Positions 8,125 through 16,790 of a DNA stretch of 64,000 bases are shown piece after piece (the stretch's first letter is position 1; every line of letters starts with the position of its first letter). The notes below the pieces were generated by a model. That model had not been told where the DNA came from. It was given only the letters and a program-made list of their open reading frames with translations, and made no database searches. The DNA comes from Thermophilibacter provencensis (GTDB taxonomy: Bacteria > Actinomycetota > Coriobacteriia > Coriobacteriales > Atopobiaceae). The DNA lies in the NCBI RefSeq assembly GCF_030372065.1, contig NZ_JAUDEA010000010.1:1-64000 (forward strand). The letters run 5' to 3'. Position numbers and translations under genes: made by a program.

Positions 8125-8548
8125 CGAGCCCGGGCTTCTCTCCGACAAGGACTGGCGGCCCGCGTCAGCCCAGCAGGTCTCGGTAGATGGCAAGGTCATC
8201 GTCCTTGAAGACGTTGGAGACCACGCTCACCCTTTCATCCGCGACAAGTGGACCGTGCTCGTCCTGCGCGACCTTCTCGGCGGCACCAAGCGCTTCGGGG
8301 AGCTCAAGCGCTCGCTCGGGAGCGTCTCGTAGAAAGTGCTGACTGCTCGCCTGCGCGAGATGGAGGAGTGCGGCCTGGTGTCGCGCACCGTCTACGCCGA
8401 GGTGCCCCCGCGCGTGGAGTACGCGCTCACGCCGCTGGGGCTGAGCCTGAGGCCGGTCCTGAGCGCAATGTGGGACTGGGTCTGCGGCTACCAGCACGCC
8501 AAGGACCCCGAGCGCCCGAGCGCCCTCCCCAAGCCCTGGGAGACCTGA
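8108..8548 (+). pseudogene. HxlR-family regulator interrupted by an amber codon
   Basis: The frame encodes a recognisable HxlR winged helix (DKWTVLVLRDLLGG, KRFGELKRSLGSVS, then KVLTARLREMEECGLVSR and YALTPLGLSLRPVL). A TAG at 8330-8332 falls where the family has Gln in the SQKxLT segment, a single C-to-T change from CAG. The same frame continues intact to a TGA at 8548, so nothing else separates the halves. The N-terminal Cys-containing segment of typical HxlR proteins is also not evident, so the 5' end may be eroded. It is probably non-functional. Confidence 0.75.
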
Positions 8549-8565
8549 CCGAAATTAGGGACCGA

Positions 8566-8661
8566 AATTAGGGACGTGGTTTTTCTCTCAGAGAAAAAGG
8601 GACAGGCCGTGCTACGCAGCCTGTCCCAAATTCTCTGAGAGGAAAAACCCGTCCCCAAATT
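8566..8661. repeat. Intergenic palindrome, family A (imperfect)
   Basis: The arms contain GGTTTTTCTCTCAGAG, GGGACAGGC and their complements, with several mismatches. The sequence family is the same as at 10690-10807 and 17057-17094. A duplicated ACCGAAATTAGGG precedes the left arm. It lies between the convergent HxlR relic (+) and yeiH (-) and could act as a two-way terminator. Confidence 0.65.
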
Positions 8662-8675
8662 CACCAAATTCACGT

Positions 8676-9710
8676 CTACCAGATGCCCAGGACGTGCTGC
8701 ATGCCAAGCGAGACCGCGGCAATGGCAACCCAGCAGCAGAGTCCCATGAGGATCGGCTTGCCGCCCGTGCGAACGAGCCGCACGATGTTGGTGTTAAGGC
8801 CGATCGCCGCCATCGCCATGACGATGAGGAACTTGGAGAGCTCCTTGATGGGGGCGGTCACGCCCGCGGGCAGCGAGAAGACCGTGGTCGTAACGCTCGC
8901 CAGCACGAAGAACACGATGAAGGTCGGGAATGCGCGCCTGAGGCTGAAGGTGCTCTGGGCCTCTCCGCCCGCACGGTGCGCCTGACGCATCTGCCAGAAC
9001 GCGAGCGCCAGCGTAATCGGGATGATCGCCAGCGTGCGCGTGAGCTTCACGATGGTGGCGGAGTCGAGCGTGTTGGCACCGGGGTGCATGCCGTCCCACG
9101 CCGCCGCGGCGGCAGTGACGGAGGAGGTGTCGTTCACCGCAGTGCCGGCAAAGAGCCCAAAGCCCTCGTTCGTGAGGCCGAGCATGCCGCCGAGCGTGGG
9201 AAACACCAGGGCCGCAACCACGTTGAAGAGGAAGATCACGCTGATGGCCTGAGCAATCTCCTCGTCGTCCGCTTCGATGACGGGCGCCGTCGCCGCGATG
9301 GCCGAGCCGCCGCAGATGGAGGACCCCACGCCGATGAGGGTGGAGATCTTGCCGGGGATCTTGAGCGCGCGGCACAGCAGGAAGGACACGACGAGCGACG
9401 TAGCAATCGTGGAGACGATAATGGGCAGCGACGTGGCACCCACCTGTGCGATCTGTGCCAGGTTGAGGCCAAAGCCAAGCAGGATGACGGCCCACTGGAG
9501 CACCTTCTTGGACGTGAACCTGACACCGTCCGCGAGCGGTTGGCCCTTCTCGGCAGGGATCGCAAGCGCCAGCGCCATGCCCATGAGGATGGCAAAGACC
9601 GGGCCGCCCACGACCTCAAACTGCTTGCCCAGAAGCCACGCCGGCACGGCGATGACCAGCGCAAACAGCACACCCTTCCACAGCCTGCCAAAGTCCTTGA
9701 TGAGCTCCAT
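8676..9710 (-). CDS. YeiH/UPF0324 family putative sulfate exporter
   Basis: A 344-residue integral membrane protein with about ten hydrophobic helices and the family signatures [16 protein letters not shown] and [15 protein letters not shown]. The family is annotated as putative sulfate or sulfonate exporters; the substrate is not proven. The ATG at 9710 opens [14 protein letters not shown] divergent LysR gene lies upstream, matching the YeiE/YeiH gene pair known from enterobacteria, so it is probably regulated by that gene. Confidence 0.88.
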   Translation of the reverse strand: MELIKDFGRLWKGVLFALVIAVPAWLLGKQFEVVGGPVFAILMGMALALAIPAEKGQPLADGVRFTSKKVLQWAVILLGFGLNLAQIAQVGATSLPIIVSTIATSLVVSFLLCRALKIPGKISTLIGVGSSICGGSAIAATAPVIEADDEEIAQAISVIFLFNVVAALVFPTLGGMLGLTNEGFGLFAGTAVNDTSSVTAAAAAWDGMHPGANTLDSATIVKLTRTLAIIPITLALAFWQMRQAHRAGGEAQSTFSLRRAFPTFIVFFVLASVTTTVFSLPAGVTAPIKELSKFLIVMAMAAIGLNTNIVRLVRTGGKPILMGLCCWVAIAAVSLGMQHVLGIW

Positions 9711-9785
9711 GCGCCCCGCCCTTCTCGCTTCCCTCTGTTCCAGAAGAGGCTACCGCCAGACGTTATAATCAAATGCACACAGTTG

Positions 9786-9801
9786 CTTATAGACCCATAA
9801 G
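9786..9801. promoter_or_regulatory. LysR box between yeiH and its regulator
   Basis: The inverted repeat CTTAT-N6-ATAAG fits the T-N11-A LysR consensus. It lies between the divergent starts at 9710 and 9823, about 20 bp upstream of the regulator. A plus-strand TATAAT lies at 9764-9769. Confidence 0.5.
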
Positions 9802-9822
9802 TATTTGTCGACAAGGACGCGC

Positions 9823-10692
9823 ATGCTCGACTATCGCACGCACACGTTCCTGACCGTCTGCCGCACGGGCAGCCTCACACGCGCCGCGGTGGAGCTCCAC
9901 GTGACCCAGCCGGCAGTCTCGCAGCACATACGGCAGCTCGAGCGCCACTACGGCGCTCCGCTCTTTTCCAAGACGGGCCGCGGGGTGGAGCCCACGCCCG
10001 CGGGTCAGCTCCTCTACCGCCAGCTGAGCGTGATGGAGAACGACGAGGCGCGCCTGCGCTCGGAGCTTGCCGCGCTCAGTGGAAACAGGGGCGCGCGCCC
10101 GCCGCTGCGCCTTGGCTGCACGCGCACTGTGGCCGACTTCGTTGCCCCACGCGTGCTGGCAGGGCACCTGCGCCGGCACCCGGACGAGCGGCTGCTCTTG
10201 CGCACCGGCAACACGACCGAGCTCGTGGACCTTCTCGACCGTGGCGAGATTGACCTTGCGCTGGTGGAGGGGTCGTTTGACCGCGCGCTGTTTGAGAGCG
10301 AAACGTTCTCGCGCGAGCGGTTCGTGGCGGTGGCGGCAACGGGCGCGCGGCCCGCCCGCATCACCGACCTGCTGGGGATGCGCCTGGTGCTGCGCGAGAA
10401 GGGGTCCGGCACGCGCGAGATCCTCGAGCGCCACCTTGCGGCGCGCGACCTTGCCGTGGACAACTTTGCCGGCGTCATCGAGCTCGCGAGCATCCCTGCC
10501 ATCAAGGCCTGCGTGGCTGCCGGGGCGGGTGTGAGCTTCCTCTACCGCGTTGCAGTGGAGGGCGAGCTGAGCGCGGGCGAACTCGCCGACGTCACGCCCG
10601 CGGACTTTGTCATCGAGCACGACCTCAGCCTTATCTGGCAGCGCGGCAGCCGCTACGGTGCGCGCTGGCGCACCCTGCTCCGCGAGTGGTAA
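9823..10692 (+). CDS. LysR-family regulator (YeiE-like)
   Basis: A 289-residue LysR regulator. The winged helix lies at residues 1-60 (TGSLTRAAVELHVTQPAVSQHIRQLE), and the effector-binding domain starts near residue 90. The ATG at 9823 has AAGGA upstream; a TTG six codons earlier is less likely. It is divergent from the YeiH-type transporter and likely controls it. Its TAA stop codon forms the first bases of the perfect palindrome at 10690-10807. Confidence 0.92.
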   Translation: MLDYRTHTFLTVCRTGSLTRAAVELHVTQPAVSQHIRQLERHYGAPLFSKTGRGVEPTPAGQLLYRQLSVMENDEARLRSELAALSGNRGARPPLRLGCTRTVADFVAPRVLAGHLRRHPDERLLLRTGNTTELVDLLDRGEIDLALVEGSFDRALFESETFSRERFVAVAATGARPARITDLLGMRLVLREKGSGTREILERHLAARDLAVDNFAGVIELASIPAIKACVAAGAGVSFLYRVAVEGELSAGELADVTPADFVIEHDLSLIWQRGSRYGARWRTLLREW

Positions 10693-10807
10693 TTTGGGGA
10701 CGCGTTTTTTCTCTCAGAGTTTTTGGGACAGGCCTGCCGAGTGTTATTCCAAGGCCTCGGCAGGCCTGTCCCAAAAACTCTGAGAGAAAAAACGCGTCCC
10801 CAAATTA
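10690..10807. repeat. Perfect 52-bp palindrome spanning two convergent stop codons (family A)
   Basis: Arms 10690-10741 and 10756-10807 are exact reverse complements around a 14-nt loop. The outermost three bases on each side are the stop codons of the LysR gene (TAA) and, on the other strand, of the AEC transporter. It holds the family-A core (TTTTTTCTCTCAGAG, then GGGACAGGCC). It would form a very stable RNA hairpin in either direction. Confidence 0.9.
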
Positions 10808-11716
10808 CAGGGCAGCAGCGCCCAGGGAGATGAGCAGGGGCAGCGATATGATTGAGAGGATCGTCGTGGTGCAAACGGTGAGCACGGCGGTCTTGTAGTC
10901 GCCATCGTACTGGGCCGCGTAGATTGCCACGTTGGCACCCGTGGGCGCCGCCGCGGCAATGAGCAGCGCAAGCCCCACCACGCCATGGCCCCACGGCAGC
11001 ACCGCGAGCAGCAGCAGCGTCAGCAGCGGCACAACCACCAGGCGCACGCCGCAGACCGCCCACACCCCGCGGGACTCGGAAAAGTCGCGCAGCCGGGCCT
11101 GCGCCAGGTACGACCCGCACACGATCATGGCCGCCGGCGTGTTGAGCCCCGCAATCGTGGCCAGCACGTCGCCCACAAAGGCGGGCTCCGGCGCCCCAAC
11201 GGCATACAGCGCGAGCCCCAGCGCAAACGAGATGATGATGGGGTTGGTGGCAATGGCGCGCGGCCGCACGCTCGCGCCGTCTCCCGTGATCATGAGCACG
11301 CCCACGCTGGCCTGCAGGGCGTTCAGCCACCCGATCATGCAGACGATGTAGATGACGGCGCCCTCCCCCAGCGCGGCCTGCACCAGGGGAATCCCCACAA
11401 ACCCCGCGTTTGAGAAGGCGGCCGAGAAGGCCAGGAGCCCGTCTCGCCTAAAGACGAGCCGAGACACCACGATGGCCAACACGAGCAGCGCGAGCGAGAG
11501 GAAGAACGTCTCCACGATGACCGCGGTGGTCTCCTCGGAACGCTCGGTCCAGAGGCTCCGCACAATGACCACGGGAATCACCACATAGAGCAGCAGCGAC
11601 CCCAGGTCCTTGGCGCCGGCGGTGCCCATGCGACCCGTCCTGAACAGCAGCACGCCCACCGCCATGAGGACGAACATCTGCGCAATCTGGGCAAAGATGA
11701 CAAGGCCGTAGCTCAC
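10805..11716 (-). CDS. AEC-family (auxin efflux carrier type) transporter
   Basis: A 303-residue membrane protein with about ten hydrophobic helices in two halves, typical of AEC secondary transporters that export or import small carboxylates. The N-terminus (IFAQIAQMFVLMAVGVLLFR) and the mid motif NAGFVGIPLVQAALG are characteristic. The GTG start at 11716 overlaps the stop of the upstream gene (GTGA), so it is translationally coupled to the PTS operon and probably handles a related metabolite. The substrate is unknown. Confidence 0.88.
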   Translation of the reverse strand: MSYGLVIFAQIAQMFVLMAVGVLLFRTGRMGTAGAKDLGSLLLYVVIPVVIVRSLWTERSEETTAVIVETFFLSLALLVLAIVVSRLVFRRDGLLAFSAAFSNAGFVGIPLVQAALGEGAVIYIVCMIGWLNALQASVGVLMITGDGASVRPRAIATNPIIISFALGLALYAVGAPEPAFVGDVLATIAGLNTPAAMIVCGSYLAQARLRDFSESRGVWAVCGVRLVVVPLLTLLLLAVLPWGHGVVGLALLIAAAAPTGANVAIYAAQYDGDYKTAVLTVCTTTILSIISLPLLISLGAAAL

Positions 11717-12171
11717 TTCTCGCCATCTCCCCCGAGCTTCTCAGAGCAGATCGCGGCAAGCAGGCGCCGATGCGCGTCCGTGCGCTTGCCAGCGTACACC
11801 TCAAGAAACGCGATCTTGGTCCCGGAGACCACCGCCTCCACGCTCAGGCCTCCCAAGCCGCCGCGCGCCCTGAGCGCCGCGACGTCCTCCCAGCGACCCG
11901 CGCACGAGAGCGTGGTCCCCCATGTGGAGCCAAACGCCGCAACGCCCCCGTCCGCGACCACGAGCGCGCCCGTTGCCCGCTCGGGAACGGGCACAAACTC
12001 GTGAAAGACGGAAAGCTCGCCGAGAAGAACCAGCTTAACCGCATCGTCCTCGGCGATGAGCTCGCACGCGCCGGCGATGTTGGCCCGCGCGGCCCTTCCC
12101 GGATGCACGCCGTCCGCCGCCAGCAGGGCGCGAACGTCCTCTCGCATGTCCGCCAACTTACTCGTCGTCAT
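11713..12171 (-). CDS. Uncharacterised 152-residue protein, possibly PH-like fold
   Basis: I do not recognise this gene with certainty. It is soluble, with an N-terminal helical part and a beta-rich middle (GALVVADGGVAAFG, then VEAVVSGTKIAFLEVYAG) that weakly resembles bacterial PH-like (YokE-type) domains. It starts at an ATG inside the end of the EIIA gene and overlaps the AEC transporter start by 4 bp, so all three are probably co-translated. A regulatory or accessory role in this PTS operon is an inference from position only. Confidence 0.6.
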   Translation of the reverse strand: MTTSKLADMREDVRALLAADGVHPGRAARANIAGACELIAEDDAVKLVLLGELSVFHEFVPVPERATGALVVADGGVAAFGSTWGTTLSCAGRWEDVAALRARGGLGGLSVEAVVSGTKIAFLEVYAGKRTDAHRRLLAAICSEKLGGDGEK

Positions 12172-12562
12172 CACCCATCTCGAAGGTGAGGTCGTTCATG
12201 ACGACGATTCCCTGCCGGGACTCCTCCACCATGTCCCTGACCTCCTCGAGGGTGACGTCTCCCGTCACCATGGCAAGCTGCAGGAGCAGCGGGAGGTTCA
12301 TGCCGGCCACGATGATGGTGTTCTCGCGCCCGAGCCAGGGCATCACCGTCTGGTTGGCGCTGCCGCCCATGAGGTCCGAGCAGATCACGACCTGCTCGTC
12401 ACCGCAGGCGTCAAGGAACGCCGTGACGTCCTCGGCGAGGCCCTGCGCCCCGCGCTCGATGGAGACGCAGGCGGAGGAGACCTCGCTCATTCCAAAGAAG
12501 TTGGAGAGCACGCTGGCCATTCCGGCGGCGAGGTCTCCGTGGCTCACGAGCAGCAGCTTCAT
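12158..12562 (-). CDS. PTS mannose-family EIIA component
   Basis: A 134-residue phosphocarrier domain. The N-terminus LLLVSHGDLAAGM contains the His (H8) that accepts phosphate from HPr, and SDLMGGSANQ matches the second family motif. Start at the ATG at 12562, which has AGAGGA upstream; 19 residues of open frame before it overlap the intergenic gap and are not family sequence. It is the last PTS subunit of an operon ordered EIIB, EIIC, EIID, EIIA. Confidence 0.93.
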   Translation of the reverse strand: MKLLLVSHGDLAAGMASVLSNFFGMSEVSSACVSIERGAQGLAEDVTAFLDACGDEQVVICSDLMGGSANQTVMPWLGRENTIIVAGMNLPLLLQLAMVTGDVTLEEVRDMVEESRQGIVVMNDLTFEMGDDDE

Positions 12563-12624
12563 CTTCAGTCCTCTCAATGCGGGGGCGGGCCGCCCAAAGA
12601 CGGCCCGCCCGAGGTTCAAAAGCG

Positions 12625-13458
12625 CTAGGCGCAGATTCCAAAGGCGCCGAGGGCGATGGCGACGATCATGACGATCCAGACCATCTTTCCGGGGCTCATG
12701 CCCTTGATGTCCAGGCCAAGGTAGATGGCCAGCATGGTGATGAGGTTCATGAAGCTCGGGAGGATCCCGTTCAGAAGCTCATCGAGGTTCTGGGTGAGGT
12801 CGCCAACGGTCCAGGAGATTGCCAGGTGCACGTCAACCGTGGAGACGGTGAGCGCGCCGATGACGATGATGCCCAGGATGGCGCAGGCGTCCGTGAGGTG
12901 GGCCAGCGACTGGCTCTTCTCGGTGATGAACGAGATGCCCTTGTCGTAGACCGTGTAGGAGAGGCGCCAGAACACGAGCCAGAGCAGGATGTTCACGGCA
13001 ATGGCCATCACCCAGCCAACGAGGGAGCCCTCGAGCGCCGAGTAGGACGCGATGGCGCCCACGACCGTGGGGAGAAGGACCCACACGATGGAGTCGCCCA
13101 GGCCGGCGAGCGGGCCCATGAGGCCGGTACGAACGTCAACCGCGGTCTGCGTGGCGTCCGGGTCGCGCGTGGTCTCGATGGCAAGGGCGGCCATGAGAAT
13201 CAGGCGGCCAAACCACGGATGCGAGTTGAAGAACTTGTAATAGGACTTGTACTTCTCGCTCAGGACCTGATCGTCCGGGTAGAGCTTCTTCATGGCGGGG
13301 TGCATCGACCAGACCCAGCCCGCGGACTGCATGGTCTCGTAGTTGAAGCAGATCTGGGCGCTCATCACATAGCGGAGAAGTACCTGGGTGAGGTCCTTCT
13401 TGGAGAGGCGCTCGACCCCCTGCTGCACCGTCTGGGTGCCCGTGGTCTCGTTACTCAT
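12625..13458 (-). CDS. PTS mannose-family EIID component
   Basis: A 277-residue membrane subunit. The family region NYETMQSAGWVWSMHPAMKKLY near residue 45 and GPLAGLGDSIVWVLLPT near 120 are diagnostic, followed by several C-terminal transmembrane helices. With EIIC it forms the sugar-translocating channel. The ATG at 13458 overlaps the EIIC stop codon (ATGAGTAA), indicating translational coupling. Confidence 0.95.
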   Translation of the reverse strand: MSNETTGTQTVQQGVERLSKKDLTQVLLRYVMSAQICFNYETMQSAGWVWSMHPAMKKLYPDDQVLSEKYKSYYKFFNSHPWFGRLILMAALAIETTRDPDATQTAVDVRTGLMGPLAGLGDSIVWVLLPTVVGAIASYSALEGSLVGWVMAIAVNILLWLVFWRLSYTVYDKGISFITEKSQSLAHLTDACAILGIIVIGALTVSTVDVHLAISWTVGDLTQNLDELLNGILPSFMNLITMLAIYLGLDIKGMSPGKMVWIVMIVAIALGAFGICA

Positions 13459-14245
13459 CTTCCATGTCACCCCCAGCAACGGCAACGGCCGGCATCGCGG
13501 AATCCTTCTCGAGGTCCTGGAACACGTAGACGCAGATCACGGCGCCGATGAGGGCGATCGCGAGAACGCTGAGCCCCGCGTAGGAGGCCAGGACGTAGCC
13601 CAGGATCAGGAAGTAGCCGTACTTCTTGATGGGCAGGTAGTGCAGGAGGATGGCAAAGCCCATGGCGGGGAGCATGCCGGCGGCAACGTTGAGGCCGGTG
13701 GAGAGCCAGGCCGGGAAGTTGTTGACGAGCATCTCGACGGCACCGGAGCCCGCGGTCATGAGGATGGCGATGGGCAGGGCGTTGAGGCCGAGCATCGCGA
13801 TCTGGGAGGCCCAGGTCCAGGTGGCCATGCCCTTCCAGTCGCAGTTGTCGGAGCAGGCCATGGCGCGGTGGATGAAGAACGAGCCGCTCATCTTGCCGAG
13901 GACGTCGAGCTGGACGCCGAGCGCGGCAACGGGAACGCCAACGGCGAGCGCCGTGGAGAGCGCCTCGTCGCCAGCCTGGCCCATGCCGATGGCAAAGACG
14001 GTGCCGGCGATGCAGCCGAGCTGGTAGTTGGGAACCGAGGACCCGCCGTAGCCGGCGAGGCCGAGGCTCATGAGGCACATCGTGCCGCCAACCAGAAGGC
14101 CGGTGTTGAGGTCGCCCATCACCAGGCCACAGAACGCGCCGATGCCCACGACCTGCGCGTAGTACAGAATCTGCAAGTTGTACTTGTGCCACGTCATCAG
14201 CGCCGTGAACAGCGTGATGACAACTATCTGGAACACGTTGAACAT
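13451..14245 (-). CDS. PTS mannose-family EIIC component
   Basis: A 264-residue polytopic membrane subunit with GLVMGDLNTGLLVGGTMCLM near residue 42 and GMGQAGDEALSTALAVGVP near 87, both typical of the sorbose/mannose EIIC family. The ATG at 14245 is preceded by GGGGG; a GTG one codon earlier is the alternative. It forms the transport channel with EIID. The sugar cannot be read from sequence. Confidence 0.95.
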   Translation of the reverse strand: MFNVFQIVVITLFTALMTWHKYNLQILYYAQVVGIGAFCGLVMGDLNTGLLVGGTMCLMSLGLAGYGGSSVPNYQLGCIAGTVFAIGMGQAGDEALSTALAVGVPVAALGVQLDVLGKMSGSFFIHRAMACSDNCDWKGMATWTWASQIAMLGLNALPIAILMTAGSGAVEMLVNNFPAWLSTGLNVAAGMLPAMGFAILLHYLPIKKYGYFLILGYVLASYAGLSVLAIALIGAVICVYVFQDLEKDSAMPAVAVAGGDMEDE

Positions 14246-14310
14246 CACAGACCCCCTTCTTGATTCGTAGTCACTCCGGATTTGTTACCCTTGCGCGCGA
14301 CGCCTGCCGT

Positions 14311-14796
14311 CTAGCCGAGCAGCGCCGACACGTCCTGCTCCGCGTCGCCCGGCAGGAACCGAACCGTGATCTTCACACCCCCATCCCTCATCTCGCGCAG
14401 CATCTCCCTCTCCTCGTCGGAGACGCGAACGGTCTTGTCGAGCACCGTCACGTCACCGGTGTTCTGGGTCACGTTGCCAAGGTTGAGCTGGGGCATGGGA
14501 ACGCCCGCCCGGAAGAGCTCGTAGGCACTGTGGATGTAGCGGAACACGCAGAAGACGCGCTGGTTTGCGTACTTGCCCGCGAGGATGTTGGTGATGGCCT
14601 TCTCGCAGTCGATGACGGAGAGCGCAACGCCCGGAGGGCACGCCATCTTGAGCGAGGAGCGCACGACGTCGTTGGTGGAAGCGGGGCCGTCAACCACCAT
14701 GGCACGCGTTGCCTTGGAGGTGGGCACCCATTGAGTTGCCACGATGCCGTGGAGCATGCGGTCGTCGACCCTAAAGTGAATGATTCCGGTTCCCAT
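14311..14796 (-). CDS. PTS mannose-family EIIB component
   Basis: A 161-residue cytoplasmic phosphotransfer subunit. The active-site loop HFRVDDRMLHGIVATQW places the phospho-accepting His at about residue 16. The C-terminal LNLGNVTQNTGD region is typical for the family. The ATG at 14796 has AGGAGAGG upstream. It is the first PTS gene after the hydrolase gene at 14865-15692; the 65-bp gap to EIIC holds no visible terminator. Confidence 0.94.
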   Translation of the reverse strand: MGTGIIHFRVDDRMLHGIVATQWVPTSKATRAMVVDGPASTNDVVRSSLKMACPPGVALSVIDCEKAITNILAGKYANQRVFCVFRYIHSAYELFRAGVPMPQLNLGNVTQNTGDVTVLDKTVRVSDEEREMLREMRDGGVKITVRFLPGDAEQDVSALLG

Positions 14797-14864
14797 GTCC
14801 TCTCCTATCTGTTTTGTGGCCGCCCGGCCACGCACTTGTACCCGTCGTACCCGTCTGATGCCCG

Positions 14865-15692
14865 CTAGCGAATGCGGTCCGGAAGATAGAGCAGGTTGCC
14901 CTCGCGGCCGTCCACACGGCGGCCCGTTGCGGGGTCCGTCTTGCCGGCGCGCAGACAGGGGGCGCCGTTGTGCTCGGTCGGCTCCGCGGCGTCCTTGCCG
15001 GCGAGCACGAGGTCGCAGAGCTCCAGGTTGTCCTCGAGGACGCGCTTGGTGGAGACGCAGGTCCCGTGCTGGCGCAGCACGATGGCGTAGCGGTCCTCGT
15101 ACCCCTTGAGGTGCAGGAGGCTCTCGCGGTAGCGCTCGACGGTCGTGGAGTGCGGCAGCATGATGAGCGTGCCCACGCCGCAGGCGTCGCCAAAGAGGGC
15201 GATGCCCTCCTCCACCACGAGCGGCACCATCGTTCCCGGGGTGTGACCCGGGACCGCGATCATCTCAACGTGAACGTCGCCCAGGTCAAAGACGTCGCCC
15301 TCCGCCAGGGGGCGCATGACGCTCACGTCAACCGGGGCGTAGTCCTCGGGCACCACGTCCCTGAAGTCCGAGTGGGCGCTCGCATCGATCTTTGCGTGGC
15401 GGCGCTCGAGCGAGCAGAACTCCTCGTAGATGTCGTTGTCGAGCGGGCTCATGAAGCAGCTCTCAAACTCGGACGCGCCGGCGGCGTGGTCGATGTGGCC
15501 GTGTGTGAGCGCCACGTCATAGGGCTTCTCGCCCAGTAGGCCCTCAACGTAGCCGCGCAGGTCGCCCACGCCGTAGCCTGTGTCGATGAGCAGGGCTCGC
15601 CCGGAGCCCTCCACGAGGTACATGCAGACGTCACCGTTTCCGCAGATGCGGCGAACGTGTCCCGAAATCGCCTCGGTGTAAAAGTGGACCAT
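14865..15692 (-). CDS. Metallo-beta-lactamase-fold hydrolase
   Basis: A 275-residue MBL-fold enzyme. The metal-binding motif is THGHIDHAAG near residue 63, followed by VPGHTPGTM near 147, FGDACG near 167 and QHGT near 211, which supply the remaining ligands of a two-metal site. The ATG at 15692 has GGGAG upstream; a TTG four codons earlier is less likely. It is the promoter-proximal gene of the PTS operon and faces the RpiR regulator. Substrate unknown; by position it may hydrolyse a product of the imported compound. Confidence 0.88.
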   Translation of the reverse strand: MVHFYTEAISGHVRRICGNGDVCMYLVEGSGRALLIDTGYGVGDLRGYVEGLLGEKPYDVALTHGHIDHAAGASEFESCFMSPLDNDIYEEFCSLERRHAKIDASAHSDFRDVVPEDYAPVDVSVMRPLAEGDVFDLGDVHVEMIAVPGHTPGTMVPLVVEEGIALFGDACGVGTLIMLPHSTTVERYRESLLHLKGYEDRYAIVLRQHGTCVSTKRVLEDNLELCDLVLAGKDAAEPTEHNGAPCLRAGKTDPATGRRVDGREGNLLYLPDRIR

Positions 15693-15748
15693 GGCTTCTC
15701 CCAACGTCTCTTGGCTGTGGAGCTTTCCTCATCGCCATAGTACGAAGT

Positions 15749-15942
15749 ATGAATGGAGCATCCATCCATTCATCGGTAAACGGTAATTTCATTCATTCAA
15801 CCGCCTGCCGACGCTTTGGCTCAACGTCTGTACAACACCATGCTTTAACGTGGGTTTTGCTGTATGGTGTGCGGTGTGAGCAGAGTTTCTGAATGGAATT
15901 TTCAGATTTTGGTGTTATCGGTGAACGGCTCATTCATTCACC
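15749..15942. promoter_or_regulatory. Regulatory region with repeated TGAATGA-like boxes
   Basis: Between the divergent hydrolase/PTS operon and the RpiR gene lie four related sites: a perfect dyad ATGAATGGA-N7-TCCATTCAT (15749-15773), TTCATTCATTCAA (15788-15800), CTGAATGGAATTTTCAG (15889-15905) and a GTGAA...CATTCATTCAC block ending near 15941. They are plausible binding sites for the RpiR regulator on both promoters. Confidence 0.55.
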
Positions 15943-15965
15943 AACCGAGAAGAACGAGGTCCCCC

Positions 15966-16718
15966 ATGGATGCCCTGTCCCTCATCGAGCTGCACAAGGA
16001 CAGCTACACGGCACGAGAGCTCGAGGTGTACGAGGCCGTCAAGGCCAACCCCGAGTCCGTTTTGGGCAGCAATGCCACGCAGTTCTCGGAGGCTTACGGC
16101 TTTTCTCAGAGCGCGGTGAGCCGCTTTTGCAAGCGCGCGGGCTTTGAGGGGTACGGAGACTTTAGGATGGCCATGCACCAAGCCGTCTACCAGCGCGGGC
16201 TCGACCAGTCATCGGAGCGCGAGGGCAACTTCTCGAGCGATATCTTTCGGCTCTGCTCGCTCTTGGAAGAGACGGTGGACCACGGGGAGGTCGACCGCCT
16301 TGTGCGGAGGATCTGCTCATCCAGGCGCACGTACCTGCTGGGAATGGGTGCGAGCAGCATCTCTGCCCGGGCGCTCGCCCTTGGCCTGACGCTCAGGTCC
16401 GTTCCGTCAACGTTTGTTGAGACGGGCTGGGAGGAGGAGTCGCTCCACTGCGTGGACAACGAGGACACGTATGTGGTTTTCTCGGCAAAGAACCCCTCGT
16501 TTAGGGGGTTTCTTGCCACCGCGAGCGGTCTTAAGCCCGAGATGCGCCCGCATATCACCCTCGTGAGCCTCACCGACCGCCACCCGCTCAGGGACCTAGT
16601 GGACCAAAACATCGTGCTGCCCCACAACGCCGCAGCTGGCGGCGGCTATCTCGACTCCTTTGTGTCCTCGACCCTCTTTGCCGAGCTTCTGGCAAGCCTC
16701 GTCGGCCGAAACATATAG
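15966..16718 (+). CDS. RpiR-family (HTH plus SIS domain) regulator
   Basis: A 250-residue regulator. The N-terminal helix-turn-helix (NATQFSEAYGFSQSAVSRFCKR, about residues 34-60) is followed by a SIS sugar-phosphate-binding domain (YLLGMGASSISARALALGL near 122, then VVFSAKNPSFRGFL). The ATG at 15966 has GAGGT upstream. It is divergent from the PTS operon and very likely controls it in response to a phosphosugar. It shares the repeated TGAATGA-type boxes in the gap. Confidence 0.92.
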   Translation: MDALSLIELHKDSYTARELEVYEAVKANPESVLGSNATQFSEAYGFSQSAVSRFCKRAGFEGYGDFRMAMHQAVYQRGLDQSSEREGNFSSDIFRLCSLLEETVDHGEVDRLVRRICSSRRTYLLGMGASSISARALALGLTLRSVPSTFVETGWEEESLHCVDNEDTYVVFSAKNPSFRGFLATASGLKPEMRPHITLVSLTDRHPLRDLVDQNIVLPHNAAAGGGYLDSFVSSTLFAELLASLVGRNI

Positions 16719-16790
16719 GAGCCGCCTATCTTGGCGCAACATCTGCGGCGTATACTTGATGATATCGTTCTCACTTACCGGGAGGTTCCC

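Noticed and set aside
8330-8332. UAG as recoding (selenocysteine or pyrrolysine)
   Set aside because: Selenocysteine uses UGA, and the family has Gln at the position. A point mutation is simpler.
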